Notes: generated by a model from the letters alone, not told the origin. DNA of 64,000 nucleotides from Piromyces finnis (GCA_002104945.1 MCFH01000027.1:425001-489000); one strand, 5' to 3'. Positions 1-21,505 are shown, numbered from the stretch's first letter. Made by a program: numbers and translations.

Positions 1-3813
<3,813 letters not shown>

Positions 3814-4400
3814 ATCATTTTAATAGTACTTTAATACCTTTTATCAAATAATAAAGTAAAATATAAAAAACAAAACAAAAAACAAAAAACAAAAAAACAA
3901 AACAAAAAGAAGCAAAAAGCAAAAACAAAAACAAAAAAGAAATATAGATATATATTTATCATTTTAATTCAATTTATTTAAAAATTCTTTTTTTAATTTT
4001 CGTACATTTTATTATTCCCATTTATAATAAAAAAAAATATATATTTAAATTAACCCATTATTTATAAATAAATTATATTTCCATACTAAATAGTTTTAAA
4101 AATTAAAATATAAATTATGTTTAATAGATAAAGTATCAATATATAATTATCAAAATCTATTTTTATTTATATTTAATAAAGTCAAAAGAAACATATATAT
4201 AAAAAATATAAAAAATATATAGTTTTTTTTTTTTTTCTTTTTCTTTTTGTTTTTTATACTTATTTTTAAATTTGATTCTTCTTTGATCTTTTTTTATTTT
4301 TATTTTTATAAAAGTATAATATTTGAAAACTATTAAAGTAAATGAAAAAATGTAATAAAAAGAAAAGTTTAAAAACAACATTTAAATCAATAAATCAATA

Positions 4401-4493
<93 letters not shown>

Positions 4494-4510
4494 GTAAATA
4501 AGTAAATAAG

Positions 4511-4545
<35 letters not shown>

Positions 4546-4911
4546 ATATAGAAATAAATATAGAAATAAATATAGAAATGAATATAGGAATGAATAGAGA
4601 AATATAATTAATGAGCAGTTTAAAAGTAATTTTACTTTTTTTTTTATTTATTATTATCTTTACATGTATAATGATCGGATTACTATATTTAAAAAAAGTT
4701 AAATATTATAACTTTCTTATTTAAAATAATAATAAAAAGAATATATATATTTTTTGTATCTTTTTCTCATTAGATTATTTAAAATTAAGAAACAACTATT
4801 TTCAATAATTTTGAATATATCTTTTCTAAATATTTAAAATAGTCTTTATCTTTAACTCTTTTTTTACATTTTCATTCAATTTAAATAATTTTTCGAAACC
4901 TATTTTTTATC

Positions 4912-4949
<38 letters not shown>
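3814..4949. other. Intergenic region, AT-rich
   Basis: This lies between the convergent ends of the SAPS gene (+) and the Asteroid-like pseudogene (-). It holds A-rich runs just after the SAPS stop (3857-3945), scattered T-rich tracts and a tetranucleotide array (separate entry). I see no supported exon. Both gene ends must place their 3' processing signals here, but no distinct motif stands out in this composition. Confidence 0.7.
4385..4581. repeat. (AATC)n/(AAAT)n tetranucleotide array with variant units
   Basis: The array begins with TCAA units, passes into a long run of AAAT units, and ends in interspersed variants (AAGT, then ATAGAAAT). Order of variants suggests stepwise point mutation followed by local expansion. 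Confidence 0.93.
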
Positions 4950-4956
<7 letters not shown>

Positions 4957-7499
4957 TTAATTTGATCTGTAAACATATAAAATACCTTTTCCCATTGATA
5001 TTGATACATAGAAGTGAACATCTAAGTTCTTCTAAATCAATGGTTAATTTTAATACTTGTAGTAAAAAAGAATTGGAATTAAGTATATTGATAAATTTAG
5101 AATATATTTGAATGGCATTTTTAATTTCAATTCGCGTTTTATATTTAACCATGATTCTTTTTCTCTATATATTTTTATAGATATTATTACATTTTTTTAT
5201 ATCATATCTATTATCTTCAATTGAATGCTCTGATAAAGAATCTTCAGCTTCATTAAACAATTTTTCTTTCACTCCATTATAAAACTCAGCATTTAAATAA
5301 GTAAAAGATAATGCAGCAATGCATAAAGCTAAAAGACCTTCTAGTTCATAATATCTTAATTCTGTTTTTATTTTCTATTTGAGTTGATTTATTGTCATTT
5401 TGCATATGATTTTCATTTTTATTCATTTCCTTTTTCTTTAAATGAGAATAGTTTGAATCACCTTCTGGAAAAATAAATAAATCATCTTCTACTTTTGCTT
5501 TTAAGATATAACGACAAGTAGCAACACAAGAAATTAAATAAAAAGGTAAATTTTTTAATATCATTTATATCTAAATGGAATAAATTAATGTATTTTTTAA
5601 ATCTTTCATCAACAGAATTAAATTTAATTTCTTCTCTTTTAATAGGAATTAATTCATCAGTTAATCTAATTTCAGTTGAACTAAATCCTTTTCTTCTTAA
5701 TTCCTTAATAGAAACATCTTGATCATAATTACCAGTAGTATCAAGATTCAACATGATTTTACATATTTCTTTTCTTAATTTGTAAGTTATATTCCAGCAA
5801 TTTTCCTTTTCCAAATTTTCGAAATATTGTACACATAAATAGTAATTATTTATTAATACTAGAAAAGTTAATAAAATATATTATATTAATATTAGTATTA
5901 TATATAATATTTATATATTTTTATGTATATATGAAAAAGACAAAAGATAAAAAAAAAAAACTTACTGTTTAAGATTTTGTTATTAATATTACCAGAATAA
6001 TAATTATCTAAGATTTGTTCATCAAGGAAAGAAATTTTATTTATAATATTTTTATTATCACAATAGAATGAATTGCCTTTGTATTTTTTTATAATAGCTT
6101 TATTTTTTTTAATGTCACAATCCTCAATATTACTAGTTTTAATATACTCTCTTACTGAATTAACAAATTCTATTTGAAATTTATTCCATTGTTTTTTGTT
6201 ATTAAACCACTTTTTTATTTCTTCAAATAATTGTTTAATGACTTCTTTCTGAAGTTCAGTAAGATCCTTACACTCACCAACGCGTGAATACTTTGGGTTA
6301 GAAATATTATTACTTTTTGCTTGTTTAATCATACATAAAACAAAAATTATAATTTTTCTGACATAATCCTTCTTACCCTCTTCATATTCAACACTAATAA
6401 ATTCTAGTTTTTCAAATTTCTCAGTGGTTTTAAACTCTTTTATATGTTTTTTAATATTATTATAAATAATAATAGAATCATTTCCACATAATGTACCACA
6501 TATTGGCATAATCTCTTTATCCATATCTAAGGATTTACTAATAATTTCACTATTATTTGATTTATATTCTATTTTGAGATCATCATTTTTAGTATTATTT
6601 GGAAATTTCAAATCTGAAAAATTAACATAATTTGGCACATCATATATTAAAAAGTCAGAGTCATTACTTAAAACAAAACTATTATTAATAAAATATATAT
6701 AAAAAATATTAGAAATATTATTTTACTAGATTTTATTTAATAATAAATTTTAACTTACATTTTATTATTTGGATTTTCTTTTTTGAGGTTATTAGCTATT
6801 TTAAAAATACTGGGATCTGCCTCAAATAATGAAAAATTTAATATCTATTTTATCGAAAATTTCTTTTGAATCCTTAATTATTTGAATATAATTCGTTATA
6901 TTAAGAGGTGAAGGAGAGAAATCCAATTCACTTTTATTTTTAATATCTTTATAAATGTATTTTTTTTTCTGAAAATTTCTTATTAATTTTTTTTTAATCT
7001 TGTAATTCTCTTATTTCCCTGTTCTTTTCTCTTTTCTTTTTTAATAAGAGTATCAGCCCCATCAAAAACAAATATTAATTTTTTAATTTTTTTATTGAAA
7101 AAAATTAGTTAATTTTCTTTCATCTATAATTTTTGAGTATTTCAATACAAAAAATTTATTTTATTAGTAAGTAATTTTATTTAATTATCGTAACAATAAT
7201 AATCTAATAATAAACATAACAATTATAATGACAACAATAATAATACCTTTGTTGTGTTATTTATCAAATTTAAAATATCATATTCAAACCATTTACTTTT
7301 TTTTTCAAGTTCATAATAAAATACTCCTCCATCTATTATTATATAAATTGAATCATCGTCACATGTTGGTTCTAAATAGTCAACTTTTTTATCTTTACCT
7401 TCTAATTTTGAGAAAAGTTCTTTGTTTATTTGCCATTCTCCAGATTCTCGACAAATATCATTTTCATACCTTACTATATGATTTTAGTATTCTTACCAT
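4950..7499 (-). pseudogene. Decayed tandem copy of the Asteroid/XPG-like nuclease gene
   Basis: This segment is collinear with the intact gene at 8698-11486. It retains the start (7499), IIIDGGVFYYEL (cf. LVIDGYSFYYFI), KLIFVFDGAD, VLSNDSDFLIYDVPNYVNFS, MPICGTLCGNDS and LEYYELEGLLALCIAALSF. The reading frame is broken repeatedly: near the start (MVRILKSY to VRYEND), after FDGAD (in-frame TAA TAA), at IDIKF/SLFEAD in a T run, at an A run near 5560, at KIL-stop/YYELEG near 5350, by an in-frame TAG near 5166, and near 5010, where MYQYQWEK falls out of frame. Downstream homology stops at a poly-T/poly-A run, so the last roughly 65 residues are missing. Several breaks sit in homopolymers, so assembly indels could explain some, but not the TAG or the missing end. 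The copy is probably non-functional. Confidence 0.82.
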
Positions 7500-7652
7500 T
7501 CTACTTTGAATTTTTTAAAAAACCATATATTTTTATTTATGTTTTTATTTAATTATCTTTTTTTCTTTTTTAATTTTTAATTTTTTTTATTTTTATTATT
7601 ATTATTTTTTTATTTTTATTTTTTTTTTTTTATTTTTATTATTATTATTTTT

Positions 7653-7687
<35 letters not shown>

Positions 7688-8070
7688 TTTTTTTTTATAT
7701 TTTTATTTCAACTTTTAAAAGTAAACATTTCCTCGAAACCTTTTTCATTTTATGGATTATTCATTAAACTATTAACCAATAACATAATTTTAAAATTTAA
7801 TTAAATATAGACAAATAAAATTATATGCAATTTTTGGTACTGGATGGACATACTATAGACATTGTTTGAAAAAAACATTAACAATAGAACAAATTTTGTT
7901 TTTAGTAGGCTTGGAATCTGCTCGATTTTTTGGAGATGTTCAGCATTAGATAAATAATAATACTTATATATTATTACTAATCTAATGATTATAATAATAA
8001 TAATAGTTTTATTCTTTTCGTATGAGAATTATATTTAAACCATCTATATCATTTTATAAATTTAATAAAA

Positions 8071-8108
<38 letters not shown>

Positions 8109-8697
8109 TTAATATTTTAACAATATTTATATAATATCAATATTTATTATATTTTTAAAAAAATCAAAATATTATATATATTTTCCATTTAAATATTTAA
8201 TCTAATGGTATCGTTGTAATTACAATTAATATATGCTGCTAAATTGATTTGATCTAAAAACGGAGGAGAGAAAATATATTATGATAAAAATATAAAAACA
8301 TAATTTATCAATTTTTATAAAAGTCAAAATATGTTTTTACAATAACAATTAAACATATTAGTTGGTTGAAATATATATTAAATAAATAAATAAATAAATA
8401 TATAAATAATAATAATAACAATAATAACAATCATCATCATCATCATCATCATCATCAATGGATAAAAAATATTATTATTTTATATTAATTTTCATTTAAT
8501 ATAAAATACAAAAACAATATATATAGTTTTTGTATATATTGGCAATTTAATTATATATACGAAAAGTTTAAATAAATCTATAAACAAATAGACAAATAAA
8601 AATAGACAAAAGAATAATTAATAATTTAAATAAAAATAAAAAACCAAGATTTATAAATCCATAAATCCATTGATATCTCCTTTATCAACAATTATAT
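7500..8697. other. Spacer between the tandem Asteroid-like loci
   Basis: The spacer holds long poly-T tracts (7555-7690, 8065-8107), short (AAAT)n, (AAT)n and (CAT)n runs near 8380-8458, and one coding-looking fragment (7794-7949, separate entry). The promoter of the decayed copy would lie here just above 7499. No complete gene is visible. Confidence 0.6.
7794..7949 (+). other. Orphan open reading fragment, unknown origin
   Basis: The frame is open for 51 codons and ends in TAG at 7947-7949. It has no ATG near its 5' end; a TAA lies just upstream. It encodes YAIFGTGWTYYRHC and LFLVGLESARFFGDVQH, which is richer in G, W, C and aromatics than AT-rich spacer usually produces. An AG at 7809-7810 could be a 3' splice site. 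It might be a terminal exon or a relic; I do not recognise the family. Confidence 0.3.
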
Positions 8698-11486
8698 TTA
8701 ATTTGCTATTATAGAATTAAACATTATATAGTAAATTTCTTCTAAATATTCGAGATAAGCTTCTTTTTGTTTCTCTGTACCTATTATAGTGTATAAATGA
8801 TTAAATATAAACGATATTTTGTTATCTCTGTTAATTCTAAAGAAATCTATCATATTATAATAAGCTTCTTCACATTGATATTGATACATTGAAAAGAATT
8901 CTTGAAATTCTGGAAGGTTGTCCATTATTGACATTGATTGTAATAAGTATGAATTCATAATTAAAATACTTTGGAATTCAGCGTAAATTTGGATAGCGTT
9001 TTCAAAGAGTGTTTTTTTATTTTTAAAGTTCTTAATACTGAAATTACTTTTTAATTTTAAACTCCTTCCTCTATTTTCCTTAAATTGTTTATATAAATTA
9101 TTATCATAGCCATCAATATTTTTATTCTGTCTTATATTTTCAGAAATGGAAGATATAGATGATGATATATTATGATTGATTTTTCGATTAGATGCTTTTA
9201 TATTCAAAAAGGAAAAGGTCATAGCTATTATACTGGAAGCAATAAGTGCTTCTAACTCATAATGATATAATTTTGCTATTTTATCTGAATCACAATTTTC
9301 ATGATTTATATTATTTACTATGTTAGAATAGGCTTTATCATTACTTTTATAGATAAAATTGTTTGTTTTTAATTTTTCTTTTAGTAAGAATCGAAGATTT
9401 GAAACTATTGGAATTAAATAATATGGCAATTTTTTTACACACGATTCATTACTATTTAAAATTCTTAAATATTCATCAAAAATGATTTCGATAGAACCAT
9501 TAAATAGGTTACTATTTTCGTAAGGATATATATTTACATTTTTGGAAATGAGAGTAGTATTATTTCTTAGTATTTCTTCTATTTTGACTGGTTTATCTTT
9601 TTCATTATTTCTTATTTTTAAAAGTTCATACATTCTCTTTCTTATATTTTGTGTTATATCCCAACAATTCGATCTATTAACGTCTTCAAAGTATTGGTTA
9701 CATTCAAATTGATTATTTATTAAAACTAATTTTAGGATTTTTTTTTTTTTTAATTTTAAATATATAATAATAAAAAATATTGGATTAATATAGAATAAAG
9801 CATATGTTTTTTTCTACTATTTTAAATAAAAATTATTGGATTAATATAGAATAAAGCATATGTTTTTTTCTACTTTTTTAAATAAAAAATATTATTCATT
9901 ATAGTTATTGTAGTATAAACTAATTGTATTTAATTGTATTTACCATTCATAATTTCTGGGTAGAGGCATCCAGAGTTATAACTACTCAAAATATTCTTAT
10001 CTAGGGATAAGACTTTGGAATTACCATTAATATCTTCAAAAATATCGGTATTATATTCATTTGTTGATGATAAATAATATTGTCTTACAGAATTAATTAA
10101 AGTTAATTTAAAATCATCTGTACTAGACCAATTTGTAAATATATTTTCTATAATTAATTTTTGTGTATCTGTGAGATCGGTGTATCTACTTGTAAATGTT
10201 TGGTTTCTTGGTCTTTTTGTTTGAGTCGCATTATCTAATATAAAATTAACAATATGTTTATAGATAGGATATTGAATTGAATTTGTATTTTTTCTAACAT
10301 TTCTATAATTTTTGAAATGCTGCTTTAATCTGGGATAATTATCAATTTTGAAATAATCATTTCCACATAAACTTGCAAATATTGGTAACATATCATATGT
10401 TAATTTGAGATTTAAAAATATTTCTTTATTTGTATATAATTGATATTTAATAATAAAGTTGTATTCATCATTGATATTTTCATTAATCTCTTTTGGGAAT
10501 TCTAATGAATTAAAATTAATATATCCAGGTGTTTTATAAATGAAAAAATCGGAATCATTACTTAAAACATACCTTTTTTTTTTTTTTTTTTTTGATATTT
10601 ATGTAATATATATATTTTTACATATAAATGAGTATATTTATTATTTAGTTATAGTATTATTATAAATGATACTACTGAGTAAATTAAATATTTTCAATAA
10701 TATGTAGTTAAATTTTTTTTATAAAAAATACATTAGTATCAAATAATATTTAAATTTTAAAAATGTAATTACCCATTATATTTATTTGCCAATTCCGCAA
10801 TATATTTATCAGCTTCCAATAAAGCGAATTTCAATTCAATGCAATGATATATTTTTTGTGCACCAAGTAAAAATTGCATAAATGTCATAAAAGACAAAGG
10901 TGATGGTGTTATACTTTTTGGAAAATTCTTTTCTTGAAATTCTTTAGAAACAATTTCATTGTAAAAATCCTTTATTGAAATAATTTTTAATTCACGTCTC
11001 TCTTTTTCAGTTTGATTTTTTATATTAATATTAGCTCCATCAAAAACAAATATAATCTTTTCAAGATTTTCAATAGAAAGAAGGAAATTTAAATACTAAA
11101 AGTTTTTTATACAAAATTATTAATTGGAAATGTTTATTAAAGTTTAATATATTATTATAATGCGTTTTAAGTTATATAAATTAAATAAATAAATAAAAAA
11201 AAAAAAAAAAGAAAAGAATATAGGTAATAAATACTTTTTGACTTAACTCGATAAGATTTAAACTTTCATAAGGAAACCAATTAAATTTATCTGCTATAAA
11301 ATAATAAAATGAATAGCCATCAATGACCAAATTTACAGAATCATTTTTACTGGCATTTATGGGAAATTTAAAAATTTGAGAATCTTTGCAATCTAGACAT
11401 TTAAATAATTTTCTATCAAGTTTCCAAAATTTATAAGAAGGTCTGATATTTGTGGTAATGTACTTATTTAAACCTCTAACACCCAT
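8698..11486 (-). CDS. Asteroid/ASTE1-like protein (XPG/FEN-type PIN nuclease family)
   Basis: Asteroid proteins carry an XPG/FEN1-like PIN domain; human ASTE1 is a structure-specific DNA nuclease. Exons on the minus strand are 11486-11235, 11095-10773, 10572-9944 and 9725-8698 (743 residues, in frame throughout). The start MGVRGLNKYI is the usual Asteroid N-terminus; a TTG codon two triplets upstream is ignored. Visible PIN elements are NLVIDGYSFYYFI (about residue 54), IIFVFDGANI (about 100) and YVLSNDSDFFIY (about 192), which supply the clustered acidic metal-binding residues, followed by MLPIFASLCGNDY, typical of the family's helical gateway. The C-terminal half is helical and less conserved. 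A paralogous copy just downstream on the same strand (4950-7499) is degraded. Intron 3 carries a 56-bp tandem duplication. Nuclease activity and substrate are inferred from the family only. Confidence 0.85.
9777..9890. repeat. 56-bp tandem duplication inside intron 3 of the Asteroid-like gene
   Basis: The block beginning TATTGGATTAATATAGAATA recurs 56 bp later with only small changes in the A/T runs at its end. Both copies lie between the exon ending at 9944 and the exon starting at 9725, so the protein is unaffected. Confidence 0.9.
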
Positions 11487-15751
<4,265 letters not shown>

Positions 15752-16916
15752 ATGAATCAAAAATTGTTATTACCATATACAATATTTATTTCATTAATAA
15801 ATATAGTAAATGCTCAAGAGGATTTTAATCCTGATTCTATTTTAACACAAGAACAACCATTACCTGAAGAATGTAAGAATTTTATAAAAAAAATTATATA
15901 TTTATTAATTATTCTAATTAATAATTGTATTATTTTAAAATTATTAATTTAATTATTAGATAAAGAAACACAAAATGAAGCTGGTTAGATATCATTTTAT
16001 CCTATTATAATATATATTTTTATAATTTCAAAATTTTTAATTGTTGGAAAAAAAAAAGTTAAACAAAATAATAATTAATTATATATATTTTTTTATTTTT
16101 CAAATTTTATTTTTAATAATAAAATGTATTAATTATATTCAATAAGGATTCATACAAAAAGTTAAAAAATTTATAACTTCAGATAATGGTTTAATAATTG
16201 CTATATCCGCAGGAGCTGTTATTTTATTAATTATATTAACATCTATCATATATACAATTAAAAAAGTAAGAAAAGAAAAAGAAGAAAATCCATATATTGA
16301 AGCTTCTAAACAAGACTTTTACAATAGTTCAAATGGAAGTATGGCTATGAAATATGAAGGTATTCCAAAAAAAGAGGTAAGAAGTAGTGATAATACACAT
16401 CGTTTTAATATTGGTATTCCAACTGCTCAAGATGAAGAAGTTCCATTCCCTTCAAATGCTCCAAAAATTCATGCTAAAAACCCAACACCGTAAGTATTTT
16501 GGATTTATATATTATATAATCGTAAAGATTAATGTTTGAACGCTATAGTTAACATAATTGATTGGTATATTTCATTTCAATAATATTAGTATGCCTAATA
16601 TACGTATCAATGATGATTTAAGATTCGTTTCCAATAATAACACAATGAATTCAAACTACAGTTCAAACAATAGAAACAATAACACAATGAATTCAAATTA
16701 CAGTTCAAGTAATAGAAACAATAATACAATGAATTCAAATTACAGTTCAAATAATAGAAACAATAACACAATGAATTCAAATTACAGTTCAAATAATAGA
16801 AATAATAATACAATGAATTCAAATTACAGTTCAAATAATAATACAATGAATTTAAACTATAGCCCAAATAATAGAATTAATAATACAATGAATTCAAATT
16901 TCAATTCTAATGAATT

Positions 16917-16947
<31 letters not shown>

Positions 16948-19640
16948 GTTGCATTCTTTGATACCGAAGATGATGAAGGCAATGATTACAATGCATCACC
17001 ATTTGAAAAGCTAATTAAAAATAAACCACAACCAATGAATGTATTTGATAGAGAAAGCAATCCAAATAGAACATCTTCATTGATCGGGGAAGATGATATA
17101 AATCGTTTGAATGGTTTAATAAATAACGAAAATAGTACAGATAGTTTCATTCAGAACTATTATGGTGATGGTAATAATGGAAAACAAAATGATAGTGATA
17201 TTCCACCTGAATTTAGAAATCTAAAGGATTATAGTGTAGTTCATAACTTTGTTCCACATCGTTTTGATGAACTTGAAGTTGAAAAAGGAAATATGCTAAA
17301 AATGGTTAAATCATTTGAAGATGGTTGGGCTTTATGTTTCAATACGAATACTAAGAAAAAGGGATTCATACCAAAAAATAAGCTACGTCTTATTGAAGAT
17401 GAATCTAAGTGGAACAATAATCAAGGTAAAGATATAATAATGATAGTATAAAAAAATATATATATTAGAAGATTTATTATTAATTATATATAATAAATTT
17501 GTATCCTATAGCAGAAGGTATAGAAAAGAATACAATGAATAATGAAAATGTAAATGGCATAACAAATCAACCAAATAATCCTCTGGAATTAAATCAAAAT
17601 ATCAATGACAATAAAGATATAATGAACAACAACAATAACAATAATAGCAATAACAACATTAGCAGCAATAATAATAAGGCTGATCATCCAATTGAAAAGG
17701 ATAAAATAAATAATCAAGCTATTAGTACTAATACTAATAATGATGATGGAATAAAGGTTATACCAGAATTTGATAAAGGCAAATTGATATTACAAAAGAC
17801 TGATATTGAAAATAATAAGAGTTTTAATCAAGTTGTTATTGAAGATAATATGGTCAGTTATGATTCATGCCATGTTATTATTGACTATACAGATACTTCC
17901 ACAAGTTTCAATACTTCCAACTTAAATAATTCCACATTACAAAGTCCAAATGGATCTAACGAAGAATCATCTATTGGTCGTAATGTATTAGTAGATAGCT
18001 TATTAAAACCAAGAAACTTTGTACCAACTAAATCAAAACTACAAAGTATGGAATTTGGTTCTGAAATGGATGATGATGATAATGATGATGATAACAACGA
18101 AGATAATGAAGAAAATGTTGATGAATCCGTTGATGAATATCCAAATGATAATTCTTTGTCAGATGCATCAGTACAACAACTTTCTTTAGGAAGACAACTT
18201 TTATCCTACCAAACTACTACTGAACAAGTAGGAAAGCATCAAAGAAAAAGATCAGCTTCTCAACCTCTCTTACCATCCGATGATATAGTTTCCCCATTAC
18301 CAATGAATAAAACAAGACCAAGATCAAAGTCTCAAGGTAGAATGAGTTTTTATGATGAGAATCGTCGTAGAAGTAATCGCTTGAGCGGTTTCAATAGAGA
18401 CTCCCAATTAAGTATTGATACAAATTTCAATAGAAATATGGTTGAAGGTAGAGGAAGAGACGTAAACCCAAGATTTAATGATAATAGAGATAATTTCAAT
18501 GCTATATCACCAAAAAATAATTATAACTATATGAGTGAGCCAAGAAGAAAGAATACTGATTTTGATGAAATATCACCAAAGCCTAACTACGATACTGAAC
18601 CAAGGGGTAGAGATGAACGTGAATTTAATAGAGATCCAAGATTTGAAAGAAATGAAAGAGATTACAATCCAAGAATGATGAGATCTCCACAACCAGGTGA
18701 ATACAGGAATAGAAGTAAATCAAGATCACCTAGTAGAGCTGGCGAATACAGAGGTGATTTAAGATCCCCATCTAATGCAAGTAGTTATAGAGGTGAACCA
18801 AGAACACCAACAGGAAATCGTAGTTTTCGTAGTGAACCAAGAACTCCAACAGCAAACAATAGTTTTAGAGGAGAGCCAAGATCCCCAAGAACACCAACAG
18901 CAAACAATAGCTTTAGAGGAGGAGAACCAAGAACACCGAGAACACCAACAGCAAACAATAACTTTAGAGGAGGAGAACCAAGATCCCCAAGAACACCAAC
19001 ATCAAACAATAGCTTTAGAGGAGGAGAACCAAGAACACCAACGAGTAATAACAGTTTTAGAGGAGGAGAGCGTGAACCAAGACTCCCAACTCAAAGCAGT
19101 AGTTTTAGAGGAGGAGAGCGTGAACCAAGACTCCCAACTCAAAGCAGTAGCTTTAGAGGAGGAGAGCGTGAACCAAGACTCCCAACTCAAAGCAGTAGCT
19201 TTAGAGGAGGAGAACGTGAACCAAGACTTCCAACTCAAAGTAGTAGCTTTAGAGGAGGAGAACGTGAGCCAAGACTTCCAACTCAAAGTAGTAGCTTTAG
19301 AGGAGGAGAACGTGAGCCAAGACTTCCAACTCAAAGTAGTAGCTTTAGAGGAGGAGAACGTGAACCAAGACTTCCAACTCAAAGCAGTAGCTTTAGAGGA
19401 GGAGAACGTGAACCAAGACTTCCAACTCAAAGTAGTAGCTTTAGAGGAGGAGAACGTGAACCAAGACTTCCAACTCAAAGCAGTAGCTTTAGAGGAGGAG
19501 AACGTGATCCCATGCTACCAACTCAAAGCAGTAGTTTTAGAAATGAAAAAATTAAACCCGTAAATGAATATTATGATGAACCAAGAAACCACATAAACTA
19601 CAGAAATGAGCAAAAACCTCAATTCTACAACCAATTCTAA
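15752..19640 (+). CDS. Single-pass membrane protein with cytoplasmic SH3 domain and long basic Pro/Arg/Ser repeat tail
   Basis: Exons 15752-15872, 15960-15983, 16147-16489, 16590-17425 and 17512-19640 join in frame to 1150 residues. Residues 1-21 look like a signal peptide (MNQKLLLPYTIFISLINIVN, then AQ). One strong TM segment, IIAISAGAVILLIILTSIIY, lies at about 65-86 and is followed by KKVRKEKEE, a cytoplasmic stop-transfer signature. An Asn-rich repeat (unit NNTMNSNYSSNNRN) precedes an SH3 domain at about 376-436: YSVVHNFVPHRFDELEVEKG, then GWALC and GFIPKNKLRLI, with the expected ALYDY-like, Trp and final Pro-x-N positions. The tail is basic and Pro-rich, with PRTPTANNSFRG units and ten GGEREPRLPTQSSSFR copies. 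The topology resembles fungal surface sensors/adaptors such as Fus1. A role in polarity or signalling is inferred; no orthologue is named. PxxP-like tail motifs could bind its own or other SH3 domains. Confidence 0.82.
16635..16890 (+). repeat. 42-bp coding repeat (Asn/Ser/Met/Tyr), about 5 copies
   Basis: Tandem units encode NNTMNSNYSSNNRN, and the later units are shortened or substituted. They sit between the TM segment and the SH3 domain of the membrane protein and probably act as a flexible spacer. Confidence 0.9.
19065..19544 (+). repeat. 48-bp coding minisatellite, 10 copies of GGEREPRLPTQSSSFR
   Basis: Ten tandem 48-bp units start at 19065 and recur at exact 48-bp steps. The first nine encode GGEREPRLPTQSSSFR and the last encodes GGERDPMLPTQSSSFR. 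Synonymous differences (CTC/CTT, GAG/GAA, AGC/AGT) form blocks shared by neighbouring units, as expected from unequal exchange. The period is a multiple of three, so copy-number change preserves frame. Degenerate ancestors with PRTPTANNSFRG lie immediately upstream (18790-19060). Confidence 0.96.
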
Positions 19641-20076
19641 TTTTATTAAGTATTGATTATTTTAATAAAAATAAAAAAAAAAAGAGTGGGACCAAAAAGC
19701 TGAAATATATTACTTTTAATAAAATAAAAAAATCATAACAGAAATAATAATTATATATTTATAATTATATTTTTCTATTTTCCAAAAAAAAAAAAAAAAA
19801 AAAAAAAAAAGCACCATATATATATTTTGTATTTTAAATATTACTAAAAAAAAAAAAAAAAAAAGAATAATCATAATTATGAACTACTCTTTTTTTTCTT
19901 AATTTATATATATCATGCTTTTTTTTTTAAAAAAAAAAAATTATTCTATTTGTTGTTTATTTGTTAATATTTATTAAAATAAATATATAAAGTTTATATT
20001 ACTATAAAACTAAAAATAATAATAATAAAAAAAAAACTAAAATAAAATAAAAAATTAATATATATAAATTAAACTA

Positions 20077-20107
<31 letters not shown>

Positions 20108-21296
20108 AAAAAAAAAAAAAAAAAAAAGAAAGAAATTTAAACCATTTTTAAAGTCAAAACGAGCTTTTGTTGCTCTTTTTTAACTTTTTTTTTTTTTTTT
20201 TAAAATATATATAAAATATAAACTAAAAATGTAAACTTTTTTTTTTTTTTTTACAAACATCATCTTGGGAATGTATCTTTTTTTTTTTTGAATTTCCTTG
20301 AAAGGTTCTATTCAATATTCATGGTACTAATGGATCCATTCCATATTCCATACATATAATTTAAAAAATAAAAAGATTTCACTAACCATTAACACTTTGT
20401 AATTTTTTTTTTTTTTTTTTTTTTTTTAGCTAAACATCTTCCTATTAATTAATAGGTTTTATTAGTTGATATGATTTTTTCCAAGAAATCTAATCATACC
20501 ACCTATTACAAGTATTGCAAGTATTTAGGTGTACCTTCTAGCAAAAAAAAAAAAAATTTTATAATGAAAGTAAAGTCCTTCAATAGACGAACAATAAATT
20601 TTCTTAATTCAAATAAAGAAAATAGTTATTATATATACATTTTTCCTTGAAGAAACAAAATAATAAAAAAATTTACAAATATTTATTTTTAAATTCTATT
20701 CCTTGGATGTATACAGATAAAAAATATTCAATTTATATCCAAGGATAATTTCAAATTTAAAGTTAAAAGTAAAATAAACTTGAAAATAAGTTTGATGAAG
20801 CATGATATATAAACTCTATTTAGTGTAATATAGAAAAAAGACAGGAAAATAAAAGTTTTTAATATTTATTTATTTTTTTTTTTTCTTTAGAGAGATTAGA
20901 ATAGTAATCCTTGAAAATTATTATTCTCATTATTACACCTTTCTAAACTAAAAATCAGGATATATACCTGTATTTTTTTTTTTTTTTTTTTGATCGATAA
21001 AACGTAAAACTATAGTGTAACTAAATAATTATTTTTTTTTTAAGATTTAATGTTTATCTTTCTTATTAGTCTAACAGTTTCTAAGAGATTGTATGATAAA
21101 ATGAACAATCAAAACTAATGGATAGAGACAAAAAAAAAAAAAAATTCTTGTTGATTGCCTACCATAACAGAAAAACAAACAATTTATATTTAGTTAATTA
21201 TATTGAAAAAAAAAAGAACTTTCCATCCATAGATTAATAATAAGTTATTCATTATCATATGAAAATTAAGTATAACTCATTATAAAAAAAAAAGAG

Positions 21297-21505
<209 letters not shown>

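Noticed and set aside
8189-8265. Minus-strand terminal-exon-like segment (DQINLAAYINCNYND, stop)
   Set aside because: Only about 22 codons, with no upstream exon in the AT-rich sequence that follows; probably chance.
18775-19563. Alternative-frame open reading frames over the 48-bp minisatellite on both strands
   Set aside because: A repeat period divisible by three keeps any stop-free frame open; only the frame continuing from the SH3-domain exon is supported.
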